The notes below the pieces were generated by a model. It had not been told where the DNA came from. It saw only the letters and a list, made by a program, of their open reading frames with translations, and did not search any database. A program made the position numbers and the translations under genes. From contig NZ_JALFLA010000053.1 in the NCBI RefSeq assembly GCF_022775115.1, positions 1 through 39,996 on the forward strand: a stretch of 39,996 nt of DNA, in the 5' to 3' direction. The DNA is from Agathobaculum sp. (GTDB lineage: Bacteria; Bacillota; Clostridia; Oscillospirales; Butyricicoccaceae). Of this stretch, positions 14,879 to 21,931 are shown piece by piece; position 1 is the first letter of the stretch, and each line of letters starts with the position of its first letter.

Positions 14879-15730
14879 TCACGCGGCAAGGCTCAGGCCG
14901 TACTTCTCGGCCAGCGCGGGCAGGGTGCCGTCGCTGATGAGATCGGTCATGATCTGGTTCACTTCGGTGCACAGGTCGCTGCCCGCGCGGAAGCCGATGC
15001 CGTATTCCTCAACCGAAAGCTCGGCGCCCTCAACGATCATCAGGTCGGCAAAGTCGGTGCCCTCGCCGATCATGCTCTTGGCAAGCGTCCAGTCGAGCAC
15101 GGCCGCGTCGGACGCGCCGGACTCGATCTCAAGCAGTGCGTCGGTCTGCTTGGCGACCGTGGTCAGGTTGGCGGTGGAAAGGCTCACGTCGGACTCGATG
15201 GCAGCCTGTCCGGCCGAGCCGGCCTCGGCCACAAGGTTGGCCGCGGACAGCGAGGCGGCATCAGTAAAGATATCCTTGTTGGTGTTCTTGATGACGATGA
15301 CCTGCATGTTCTTGACATACGGGTCGGAGACCGCGATGTTGGCCTTCAGCTCGTCGGTGATGGTCATGCCGTTCCAGATGCAGTCGATGCTCTTGGCGTT
15401 CAGCTCAACGACCTTGGTATCCCAGTTGATCTCGATGAAGTCAGGCGTAACGCCCAGCTTTTCGCAGACGGCGGTGGCAAACTCGGTGTCAAAGCCGGTG
15501 AAGTTGCCCTCGGCGTCAGTGTAGTTCATCGGCTCATACACAGTGTAACCGATGGTCAGCTTGCCCTTGTCGCGCACATAGGCAAGGTCGCTTTCCGCGG
15601 TGTCCGCCGTGCCGGCGGTATCGGCGGCGGTGTCAGTGCCGGTGTTGGTCGTATTGCCGCCGCAGCCGGCCAGCAGGGAAAGGCTCATCGCGCCGGCGAG
15701 CAGCAGCGTCAGCAGCTTTTTGGTTTTCAT
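14879..15730 (-). CDS. Polar amino acid ABC transporter, substrate-binding lipoprotein
   Basis: A 283-residue extracellular solute-binding protein of family 3. The signal peptide ends in a lipobox with Cys23 (SLLAGCGG), then a Thr/Ala-rich linker, then the two-lobed binding domain starting LTIGYTVYEPMNY. The segment DGTLPALAEKYG near the C-terminus is typical of amino acid binders. GAGGAGG nine bases upstream fixes the ATG at 15730. It is the first gene of its unit and has a near-consensus promoter. The ligand is not certain; the family binds glutamine, glutamate, cystine and similar amino acids. Confidence 0.93.
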   Translation of the reverse strand: MKTKKLLTLLLAGAMSLSLLAGCGGNTTNTGTDTAADTAGTADTAESDLAYVRDKGKLTIGYTVYEPMNYTDAEGNFTGFDTEFATAVCEKLGVTPDFIEINWDTKVVELNAKSIDCIWNGMTITDELKANIAVSDPYVKNMQVIVIKNTNKDIFTDAASLSAANLVAEAGSAGQAAIESDVSLSTANLTTVAKQTDALLEIESGASDAAVLDWTLAKSMIGEGTDFADLMIVEGAELSVEEYGIGFRAGSDLCTEVNQIMTDLISDGTLPALAEKYGLSLAA

Positions 15731-15767
15731 GGCAGGGTTCCTCCTCAAGCAACAAAAGTCATTTACC

Positions 15768-15795
15768 ATTGTACCACTTTATCGCAGAAAATCAA
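15768..15795 (-). promoter_or_regulatory. Promoter of the amino acid ABC transporter unit
   Basis: On the minus strand, TTGATT (15790-15795) and TACAAT (15768-15773) are separated by 16 bases, about 38 bases before the lipoprotein start. Confidence 0.7.
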
Positions 15796-15983
15796 GAAAA
15801 ACTTTTTTCCGCCATACCGGGCAGGGAGGCCGACACGCTCCGCCGGACGTTTGGGAGCAGGAAAACGGCCTGCTCGCGGTGTTTGCGGCGGTTTCTGCGC
15901 GCCGCACGGGAGAAAAATAACGCAGCGGGGGAGAGGAAGAACCGCCGTGCGGCGGGCGTCACGCGGCGCGGTTTTGATATTTT
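15796..15983. other. GC-rich non-coding stretch between divergent promoters
   Basis: I see no convincing gene here. Short open frames on both strands have Arg/Ala-rich compositions typical of chance reading in GC-rich DNA and lack ribosome sites. Confidence 0.5.
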
Positions 15984-15998
15984 TGTCACGAAATGACA
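15984..15998. promoter_or_regulatory. Inverted repeat upstream of the hprK promoter
   Basis: TGTCA-N5-TGACA lies 7 bases ahead of the -35 box of hprK. It is a candidate regulator site; no known consensus is claimed. Confidence 0.4.
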
Positions 15999-16005
15999 GA
16001 AAGCG

Positions 16006-16034
16006 TTGAAAAGCGGAGGAATCAAGGGTATAAT
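16006..16034 (+). promoter_or_regulatory. Sigma-A promoter of hprK
   Basis: TTGAAA (16006-16011) and TATAAT (16029-16034) are 17 bases apart, about 50 bases before the hprK start. Confidence 0.8.
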
Positions 16035-16084
16035 AGCATCACATACATTTTAGAAGCATTGCTTTGGCGGGAGGGAGCATTATT

Positions 16085-17017
16085 ATGCAGTTAAAAGAAT
16101 TTGGCGTAAGCCTGGGCGATCTGATACAGGAATTTGACATGGAGATCGTGTACGGCCCGGAGGGCTTTGAGAAGATCGAGATCACCAAGGATGACGTCAG
16201 CCGTCCCGGCCTGCAGCTTGCCGGTTTTTTTGATTATTTCGACCCCAACCGCATCCAGATCATCGGCAAGGTGGAGTCGAGCTATGTCGAGCGCATGGAG
16301 CCCGCGGCGCGCTTTGCCTGCTTTGACCGTCTGTTCGCCACGGGCATTCCTGTGCTCATCGTCTCCCGCAATATCGACGTGTTCCCTGAGTGCATGGAGG
16401 CGGCGCGCAAGCACAATACGCCCATCCTGCGCACCAATGAGTTCACTTCCACCTTTCTGAGCGCGATTATCGCCTCGCTTAAGGTCAATCTTGCGCCCCG
16501 TGTCACGCTGCACGGCGTGCTTATTGAGATATACGGCGAGGGTGTGCTGCTGCTCGGCGATTCGGGTGTCGGCAAGTCGGAGACCGCCATCGAGCTGGTC
16601 AAGCGCGGACACCGCCTGATTGCCGACGACGCGGTCGAGATCAAGCGCGTGTCGGACAAGACGCTTGTCGGCACTGCGCCCGAGGTCATCCGCCACTTTA
16701 TTGAGTTGCGCGGCATCGGCATCGTGGATGTGCGCCGTATCTTCGGTGTGGGCGCAATCAAGATGACCGAAAAGGTTGAGCTGGTCATCAACCTTGAGCC
16801 GTGGGAGGACGGCAAGCAGTACGACCGCCTCGGACTGGACGGGCAGACGACCAGCATTCTTGATATCGCGGTGCCCAGCCTGACCATTCCGGTCAAGCCC
16901 GGCCGCAACCTTGCGGTCATCATTGAGGTCGCCGCAATGAACGACCGCCAGAAAAAGATGGGCTTCAATGCGGCTAAGGAGCTGCAGGAGCGTATGCTCA
17001 AGCAATACGGAAATTGA
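16085..17017 (+). CDS. hprK: HPr kinase/phosphorylase
   Basis: A 310-residue protein, the same length as the Bacillus enzyme. It phosphorylates and dephosphorylates HPr (or Crh) on serine to control carbon catabolite repression. The N-terminal domain runs to about residue 130. The kinase domain has the P-loop GDSGVGKS (158-165), followed by ETAIELVKRGHRLIADDAVE, and the family signature NLAVIIEVAAMN near the C-terminus. GGGAGGGAGC precedes ATG 16085; an upstream in-frame ATG would overlap it. The PHP gene follows after 43 bases and is probably co-transcribed. Confidence 0.96.
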   Translation: MQLKEFGVSLGDLIQEFDMEIVYGPEGFEKIEITKDDVSRPGLQLAGFFDYFDPNRIQIIGKVESSYVERMEPAARFACFDRLFATGIPVLIVSRNIDVFPECMEAARKHNTPILRTNEFTSTFLSAIIASLKVNLAPRVTLHGVLIEIYGEGVLLLGDSGVGKSETAIELVKRGHRLIADDAVEIKRVSDKTLVGTAPEVIRHFIELRGIGIVDVRRIFGVGAIKMTEKVELVINLEPWEDGKQYDRLGLDGQTTSILDIAVPSLTIPVKPGRNLAVIIEVAAMNDRQKKMGFNAAKELQERMLKQYGN

Positions 17018-17060
17018 CACGGCAAGGGCCAAGCGCCTTGCCATAGGGAGGAACTGACCC

Positions 17061-17786
17061 ATGCAAATCGTAGCAGATCTGCACACGCACACGATTGCCA
17101 GCAGCCATGCGTACTCGACCGTATATGAAATGGCGCGCGGCGCAAAAAATAAAAGCCTGCTCGCGCTCGGCATCACCGACCACGGTCCGAACCTGCCGGA
17201 TGCGCCGCACGAGTGGCATTTTTCCAATTTGGATATCCTGCCGCGCACCATCGAGGGCGTGACCGTTATCCGGGGGATCGAGTTCAATATCTGCCCCGGC
17301 GGACGGCTGGACGACATGCACTCCAAAAGCCTGCAGCCGATGGAGTTTGCGCTTGCCTCCTTCCACGACAGCTGCTTTGCGCCCGCGACGATCGCGGCGC
17401 ATACCGAGGCGCTCGAGGCCGTACTGCACGACCCGCGCGTCAACGCCCTTGGCCACCCCGGCAACCCGAAGTTCGAGTTTGATAAGGAGCATATCATCTC
17501 CCAATGCAGCCGATTCGGTAAGCTGGTCGAAATCAACAATCATTCCTTTGCCGGCATCCGCAAGGGCAGCCGCGCGCATTGCGCGGAGATCGCGCGCCTG
17601 TGCATGCGGTACGAAGTGCCGGTCGTGGTCAACAGCGACGCTCATATTGAATATATGGTCGGTCGGGTCGATCAGGCGCTGGAAATGCTTGAGGAGGTCG
17701 GCTTTCCGGAGGAACTGGTCGTTAACAGCAGCAAGGAACGGCTGGACGAATACTTCCGCAGCCGTGGCCTGCACCTGTTTGCGTGA
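17061..17786 (+). CDS. PHP-domain phosphatase (YcdX-like)
   Basis: A 241-residue metal-dependent phosphoesterase of the PHP fold. Metal-binding motifs seen are DLHTHT (6-11), GITDHGP, GIEFN, ALGHPGN and NSDAHI, in the order known for YcdX-type phosphatases. GGGAGGA is located before the ATG. It follows hprK closely and ends at a strong terminator, so the two likely form one transcript. The substrate is not known from sequence. Confidence 0.9.
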   Translation: MQIVADLHTHTIASSHAYSTVYEMARGAKNKSLLALGITDHGPNLPDAPHEWHFSNLDILPRTIEGVTVIRGIEFNICPGGRLDDMHSKSLQPMEFALASFHDSCFAPATIAAHTEALEAVLHDPRVNALGHPGNPKFEFDKEHIISQCSRFGKLVEINNHSFAGIRKGSRAHCAEIARLCMRYEVPVVVNSDAHIEYMVGRVDQALEMLEEVGFPEELVVNSSKERLDEYFRSRGLHLFA

Positions 17787-17803
17787 CAATAAGCTGTAAC
17801 ATA

Positions 17804-17842
17804 AGCGGTGTATTTGTAATATTACAAATGTGCCGCTTTTTT
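17804..17842 (+). terminator. Terminator of the hprK-PHP unit
   Basis: Two 17-base arms (17804-17820 and 17821-17837) pair with three G-T wobbles and run into a T tract at 17837-17842. The tip must open to form a loop. Confidence 0.85.
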
Positions 17843-17851
17843 GCCAAGGCA

Positions 17852-17880
17852 TTGAAATGCGACCGCGTTCGTGTTAAAAT
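17852..17880 (+). promoter_or_regulatory. Promoter of the cell-wall amidase gene
   Basis: TTGAAA (17852-17857) and TAAAAT (17875-17880) are 17 bases apart, about 50 bases before the amidase start. Confidence 0.7.
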
Positions 17881-17930
17881 ACCTCCGTATACTTGCCAGT
17901 ATATCCATTCGAACGGCATGGAGGTATATT

Positions 17931-19388
17931 ATGCGTATCAAACGGACGGTCATATTGCTTGGCGCGCTCCTGTTCATGACGGCGGCCGCGGCTGCCGCCG
18001 AGGTGCGGATCGTTCCATCGACCCATCAGGTGCAGGTCAACGGGCAGCCGGTCAGTCCGCAGGCCTATAATATTGACGGCTACAACTATTTTAAGCTGCG
18101 GGACATCGCCTCGCTGCTCAACGGAACGGCCTCGTCCTTCGATGTCACATGGGATGCGGCCACGCAGGCGGTCGATCTGCTCAGCGGGCGGGCGTATACC
18201 GCGGTGGGCGGGGAGCTGACGAGCGTGCCGGCGGAATCGCTCCGCGTGCAAAGCTCGACCGCCAAGGTGCTGCTCGACGGCAGCGGTGTGGAGATGCAGG
18301 GCTACAATATCAACGGCAACAACTATTATAAAATCGCGGATGTATCAGCCGCGGTGGGCTTTGCCGTGGGGTTTGAAAACACGACCAAAACCGTGCAGAT
18401 CAAAACGGTCACCGCGCCTGCCCCCGACCCCGAACAGGAGCCCGCGCCCGCGCCCGAACCTATGCCGGAACCCGAACCAGCGCCGGAGCCCGCACCCGCA
18501 CCCGAACCCGTGCCGGTGTTCCAAGCCGGTGTGTATCAGGTCAAGGTGGACACCTTTCTGACCATCCGTACCGGTCCGGGGACGCACTACACGATGAGCG
18601 GACGGCTGGACAATGGCGCGGAGATCGTGGTGGACAGCATCACGGATGGCTGGGCGCATCTCTACGCGGCGGACAGCACGGCCTCGCGCTATTGCAGCGC
18701 GGACTATCTCATCCGTATGCGGGATTATACCATCGAGGTGACCGACGAGCCTGCCCCTGAGCCGCCTCCCGAGCCGCGCACCTCGCATCTGGACGGCAGG
18801 ATGACCGTCATCGTCGACGCAGGGCACGGCGGCAAGGACATCGGCGCGCACAATGCGGATAAAACGCTTGACGAGAAGCATATTAACCTGTATGTGGCGC
18901 AGTATTTGCGGCAGTATCTGGAGCAGGCGGGTGTCCATGTCATCATGGTGCGCGAAACGCTCGAGGAAGGCAGCTCACTTTCGCTGCGCGGCACGGTGAT
19001 GGAGCAGTACGCCGAATCCGCCGACCTGTTCTTCAGCATCCACCACAATGCGGCTAACACGGTTGCGCGCGGCGCGGAGATGCTCGCGCAGGTGTCGGAC
19101 AAGGAGGGCGGGCCGAGCTACCTGCTGGCCGAGGCGATGCTGGAGGAATACCGTATGCTGGGTTTGCCCCTGCGCCAGATCGTGTTCCGCGAGGGTGAGA
19201 GCGGCGATGATTATTATTATACCAATCGCGTGGCGGCATCGTTGCAGATCACTGCGTTGACGAGTGAGTTTTGCTTTATCGACAACGAGGAGGATCAGCA
19301 GTTTATCGACAGTGAGGAGGATTGGCAGGCGCAGGCACGCGCGCAGTGTAACGCGATCTTATATTATTTTGGACAGGTAGAATATTGA
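17931..19388 (+). CDS. Secreted N-acetylmuramoyl-L-alanine amidase with copper-amine-oxidase-like and SH3 domains
   Basis: A 485-residue exported cell-wall hydrolase. A signal peptide covers residues 1 to about 23 (basic start, hydrophobic core, Ala run). Two copper-amine-oxidase N-domain-like repeats follow at about 27-86 and 105-158, each with a YNIxGxNYxK core. A Pro/Glu linker spans 162-196. A bacterial SH3 domain spans about 200-265 (LTIRTGPGTHY). After a second Pro-rich linker comes an Amidase_3 domain (about 291-485) with zinc ligands His299 in DAGHGG, Glu315 and His371 in SIHHNA, and a late catalytic Glu in LTSEFCF. It cuts the bond between N-acetylmuramic acid and L-Ala in peptidoglycan. 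GGAGG six bases before ATG 17931 sets the start. Confidence 0.92.
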   Translation: MRIKRTVILLGALLFMTAAAAAAEVRIVPSTHQVQVNGQPVSPQAYNIDGYNYFKLRDIASLLNGTASSFDVTWDAATQAVDLLSGRAYTAVGGELTSVPAESLRVQSSTAKVLLDGSGVEMQGYNINGNNYYKIADVSAAVGFAVGFENTTKTVQIKTVTAPAPDPEQEPAPAPEPMPEPEPAPEPAPAPEPVPVFQAGVYQVKVDTFLTIRTGPGTHYTMSGRLDNGAEIVVDSITDGWAHLYAADSTASRYCSADYLIRMRDYTIEVTDEPAPEPPPEPRTSHLDGRMTVIVDAGHGGKDIGAHNADKTLDEKHINLYVAQYLRQYLEQAGVHVIMVRETLEEGSSLSLRGTVMEQYAESADLFFSIHHNAANTVARGAEMLAQVSDKEGGPSYLLAEAMLEEYRMLGLPLRQIVFREGESGDDYYYTNRVAASLQITALTSEFCFIDNEEDQQFIDSEEDWQAQARAQCNAILYYFGQVEY

Positions 19389-19407
19389 TAAAGGAGTGTG
19401 CGAACAA

Positions 19408-19812
19408 ATGACAGAACGGGCACGGCAGGCACAGATCCTGCACAACAAGGGCTACAACTGCGCGCAGGCGGTGGTCTGCGCCTATTGCGACCAGTTTGGC
19501 GTGGACGAGGAGACTGCGTACAAGATGGCAGAGGGCTTTGGCCTTGGCATGGGCATGATGGGGGTCTGCGGCGCGCTGACCGGTGTGTTCATGCTGGCCG
19601 GCCTGCAGGGCAGCGCGGGCTGCGGGCAGCCCGGGAAGACCAAGGCGAAAACCTATCAAACGGCCAGAGAGATCGGAGAGGCGTTTGAGCAGAAGAATGG
19701 CACTATCATCTGCCGCGAGCTGAAGGGTGTGGCGGACGGTGTCGTGCGCCGCAGCTGCGCAGGCTGCATTGAGGATGCCTGCGCGTTGGCCGAACAATTA
19801 ATGGAAAAATAA
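19408..19812 (+). CDS. C_GCAxxG_C_C family redox-type protein
   Basis: A 134-residue protein of the C_GCAxxG_C_C family. The motif reads YNCAQAVVCAY, then a Gly/Met-rich helix, MGVCGALTGVFMLAGL, and the late cysteines CRELKG...RRSCAGCIEDAC. Such proteins occur in anaerobes and are thought to bind metal or handle redox chemistry; the function is not established. ATG 19408 is chosen because AAGGAG lies 11 bases upstream. It begins 19 bases after the amidase, so they may share a transcript, although their roles do not obviously connect. Confidence 0.88.
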   Translation: MTERARQAQILHNKGYNCAQAVVCAYCDQFGVDEETAYKMAEGFGLGMGMMGVCGALTGVFMLAGLQGSAGCGQPGKTKAKTYQTAREIGEAFEQKNGTIICRELKGVADGVVRRSCAGCIEDACALAEQLMEK

Positions 19813-19964
19813 GGAATATTCTGGGAAGAGTGTGCGAACGGCTGTAATTTTTTATGCGCAATTTATATATAATCGACAATTATCGACAGACAGAAGCGCA
19901 GCGGGGGCGTAAAATAATATATGCAGCTATTAATTTTTATTAACATAAGAAGGAGGGGGCAGGC

Positions 19965-20174
19965 ATGGTTCGCTATGTCGTAATCGAGCAGCGACAAAAT
20001 AATCGGGTGCAGTATGGTATCGCGGCTTACGACAGCACGACGGTTGTGATAAGCCTGAATGATATTGCCGAAACCTATGAAGAGACGCTTAGGCTGAGTG
20101 TCATGCTGCAAGAGAATGGTGTTGCTGCGGAGCATTTCAGCGATATCATCGAGGATTATCTGGCAAGAGAATAG
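19965..20174 (+). CDS. Small conserved-looking protein (DUF6514-like)
   Basis: A 69-residue soluble protein with a strong AAGGAGGGGG site before ATG. The pattern YGIAAY at 17-22, a DIAETYEE segment, and an end of LQENGVAAEHFSDIIEDYL resembles DUF6514 proteins of Clostridia as I remember them. The function is unknown. It has its own leader with a TATAAT at 19868-19873, but no clear -35 box, and ends at a bidirectional terminator. Confidence 0.75.
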   Translation: MVRYVVIEQRQNNRVQYGIAAYDSTTVVISLNDIAETYEETLRLSVMLQENGVAAEHFSDIIEDYLARE

Positions 20175-20186
20175 GGGGGTAAGGCG

Positions 20187-20220
20187 AAAACGGCGGAAAG
20201 ATGTTCTTTCCGCCGTTTTT
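20187..20220. terminator. Bidirectional terminator between the small protein and the chromate transporter
   Basis: A perfect 14-bp stem (AAAACGGCGGAAAG and its complement) with a 5-base loop has A residues on one side and T residues on the other, serving both convergent genes. Confidence 0.9.
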
Positions 20221-20238
20221 GTCGATGGGGCAGATGTC

Positions 20239-20805
20239 CTAAAACTGAAAGAGCACACCGCACACCGCCCCGGCAAGGATGAATAGAATGGGGTGCAGCC
20301 GGGGCAGCTTTTGGATGCCGACCGACAGCAGCAGAAATAACGCAATCGCGGGCAGGTTGAGCACGGCGATAAGGCTGCCGAGGCCGTTCCACAGCTCGGT
20401 ATGGAGCAGAGAGGAGACAAATACCTCGAGCATCGCGCCGAAGACCAGTCCGGCCGAGGCCGGGCGCAGTCCGTAAAAGGCACGGGTGACGAGTGTGGAA
20501 TCGCGAAAGCGCCGCAGCGCGCGGGAGACAAAGATGATGATGACGACCGAGGGCAGCACCAGCGAGCAGGTAGCGACCACTGCGCCGGGCAGACCAGCCG
20601 CATGAAAGCCTGCGTAGGTCGCGGTGTTTACGCCGATCGGCCCGGGTGTCGATTCGGATACCGCGATCATGTCCAGCAGGTCGTTCGACGTAAACCACGG
20701 GTACTGCTGTGCGATCGCTTTGAGAAAGGGCAGCGTGGCCAGACCGCCGCCGACCGCGAACAGGCCGGTCTTAAAAAACTCCCAGAAAAGCTGTAAATAA
20801 ATCAT
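20239..20805 (-). CDS. chrA: Chromate transporter, half-length subunit
   Basis: A 188-residue membrane protein of the CHR family, the short form in which two adjacent genes replace one fused protein. The motifs FFKTGLFAVGGGLATLPFL and SESTPGPIGVNTATYAGF are diagnostic. In characterised members the pair exports chromate; here the ion is unproven. It overlaps the upstream partner by four bases (ATGA), which points to translational coupling. Confidence 0.9.
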   Translation of the reverse strand: MIYLQLFWEFFKTGLFAVGGGLATLPFLKAIAQQYPWFTSNDLLDMIAVSESTPGPIGVNTATYAGFHAAGLPGAVVATCSLVLPSVVIIIFVSRALRRFRDSTLVTRAFYGLRPASAGLVFGAMLEVFVSSLLHTELWNGLGSLIAVLNLPAIALFLLLSVGIQKLPRLHPILFILAGAVCGVLFQF

Positions 20806-21344
20806 GCGCGCCGCCCCCGTATCACGCCGGTCAGGATACCGGTGGCCGCCGCCAGCACAATCATCAGCACGGGAGACGCCCCAAGGAACGCGACGGCGGC
20901 AAAGGTGATGAGCAGGATGAGCGCGGTCACGGTATCAGTCACACCCTTGCGCGCCATTTTCCACACGGCTTGCAGAACGAGCGCACATACCGCGATACGG
21001 ATGCCGGCAAAGGCGTGCCGCACGGCCGGCAGATGGGCAAACTGCCCGATGAACGCCGCGATCACCGTGATGATGGCCAGCGAGGGGACGAGCAGCCCGG
21101 CGGTCGCGCAGATAGCGCCGCGCACACCGTGCAGCTTATAGCCGATAAAGGTCGCGGTGTTGACCGCGATCACACCCGGTGTGCATTGGCCGATGGCGTA
21201 ATAGTCCATCAGCTCGTCCTCAGTCGCCCAGCCGCGGGCATCCACCACCTCGCGCTGCAGGATGGGCAGCATGGCGTAACCGCCGCCAAAGGTGCACACG
21301 CCGATGCGCGCAAAGGTGAGAAACAGATCAAGATAGGGGTTCAA
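20802..21344 (-). CDS. chrA: Chromate transporter, half-length subunit (partner)
   Basis: A 180-residue CHR-family membrane protein with GVCTFGGGYAMLPILQREVV and IGQCTPGVIAVNTATFIG, the counterparts of the motifs in its neighbour. TTG 21344 is chosen as start because AGGAG lies eight bases upstream and the protein then begins at the usual place; a much longer open frame upstream overlaps the glyoxalase gene and is rejected. It comes first in the two-gene unit. Confidence 0.88.
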   Translation of the reverse strand: MNPYLDLFLTFARIGVCTFGGGYAMLPILQREVVDARGWATEDELMDYYAIGQCTPGVIAVNTATFIGYKLHGVRGAICATAGLLVPSLAIITVIAAFIGQFAHLPAVRHAFAGIRIAVCALVLQAVWKMARKGVTDTVTALILLITFAAVAFLGASPVLMIVLAAATGILTGVIRGRRA

Positions 21345-21381
21345 AAACAACGCTCCTCTCGTTTGGGGTGGCAGAGCCGGC

Positions 21382-21750
21382 TTATTTTGCAGGTACGATT
21401 TCGAGCCAGTATCCATCGGGATCGGCGATAAAATAAATGCCCATCGCCGGGTTTTCATAGCAGATGCAGCCCATTTCGGCGTGGTGGGCGTGGGCGGCGG
21501 CGAGATTGTCCGTTTGAAACGCAAGGTGGAACTCGTTGTCACCCAGATTATAGGGGCGCTCCCAGTCGCGCAGCCATGTCAGCTCAAGGCGGTGCGCGGA
21601 TTGTCCGTCGCTGAGAAACACGATGATAAAGCTGCCATCCTCGGCGGTGCGGCGGCGCGCCTCGGTCAGACCGAGCGCGTCACGGTAGAACGCCAGCGAG
21701 CGGTCAAGGTCGCGCACGTTCAGGTTATTGTGTGCAAAGGTAAACTGCAT
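21382..21750 (-). CDS. VOC-family (glyoxalase I-like) protein
   Basis: A 122-residue vicinal-oxygen-chelate protein similar to lactoylglutathione lyases. Likely metal ligands are His7 in FAHNNLNV, Glu56 in RLELTW, His75 in NEFHLAF and Glu117 in YWLEIVP, the full set of glyoxalase I. It would detoxify methylglyoxal-type hemithioacetals, but this annotation is by family only, because many anaerobes lack glutathione. It lies upstream of the chromate transporter genes on the same strand, with 37 bases between. Confidence 0.88.
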   Translation of the reverse strand: MQFTFAHNNLNVRDLDRSLAFYRDALGLTEARRRTAEDGSFIIVFLSDGQSAHRLELTWLRDWERPYNLGDNEFHLAFQTDNLAAAHAHHAEMGCICYENPAMGIYFIADPDGYWLEIVPAK

Positions 21751-21813
21751 TTTTTATCCTCCGTTCAGGTTAAGTCTGTCCTTACTGTATCACGTTTGAT
21801 GCAAAAACACAAT

Positions 21814-21864
21814 CATCGCAGGGGATTTTTAGGATGGGTTCCACAGCCATCGCAGAGGATTTTT
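21814..21864. repeat. 17-base direct repeat, 34 bases apart, upstream of gdpP
   Basis: CATCGCAGGGGATTTTT (21814-21830) and CATCGCAGAGGATTTTT (21848-21864) differ at one base. The second copy ends next to the gdpP -35 box. The 34-base spacing puts them near three helical turns apart, as expected for cooperative binding, but this may be a simple duplication. Confidence 0.6.
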
Positions 21865-21865
21865 G

Positions 21866-21894
21866 TTTACATTGTTGCCAACCGATGATATAAT
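21866..21894 (+). promoter_or_regulatory. Sigma-A promoter of gdpP and following genes
   Basis: TTTACA (21866-21871) and TATAAT (21889-21894) are 17 bases apart. Transcription would start near 21901, which supports the TTG start of gdpP at 21932. Confidence 0.75.
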
Positions 21895-21931
21895 TAGTCT
21901 GCATATTTGCGTCCGAAAGGGGGGCGGGAAT

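Noticed and set aside
21345..21542. N-terminal extension of the second chromate transporter gene into the glyoxalase gene
   Set aside because: The extension is antisense-like Thr/Pro/Ser-rich sequence in another frame of the glyoxalase gene; the TTG at 21344 has a good ribosome site and gives the family length.
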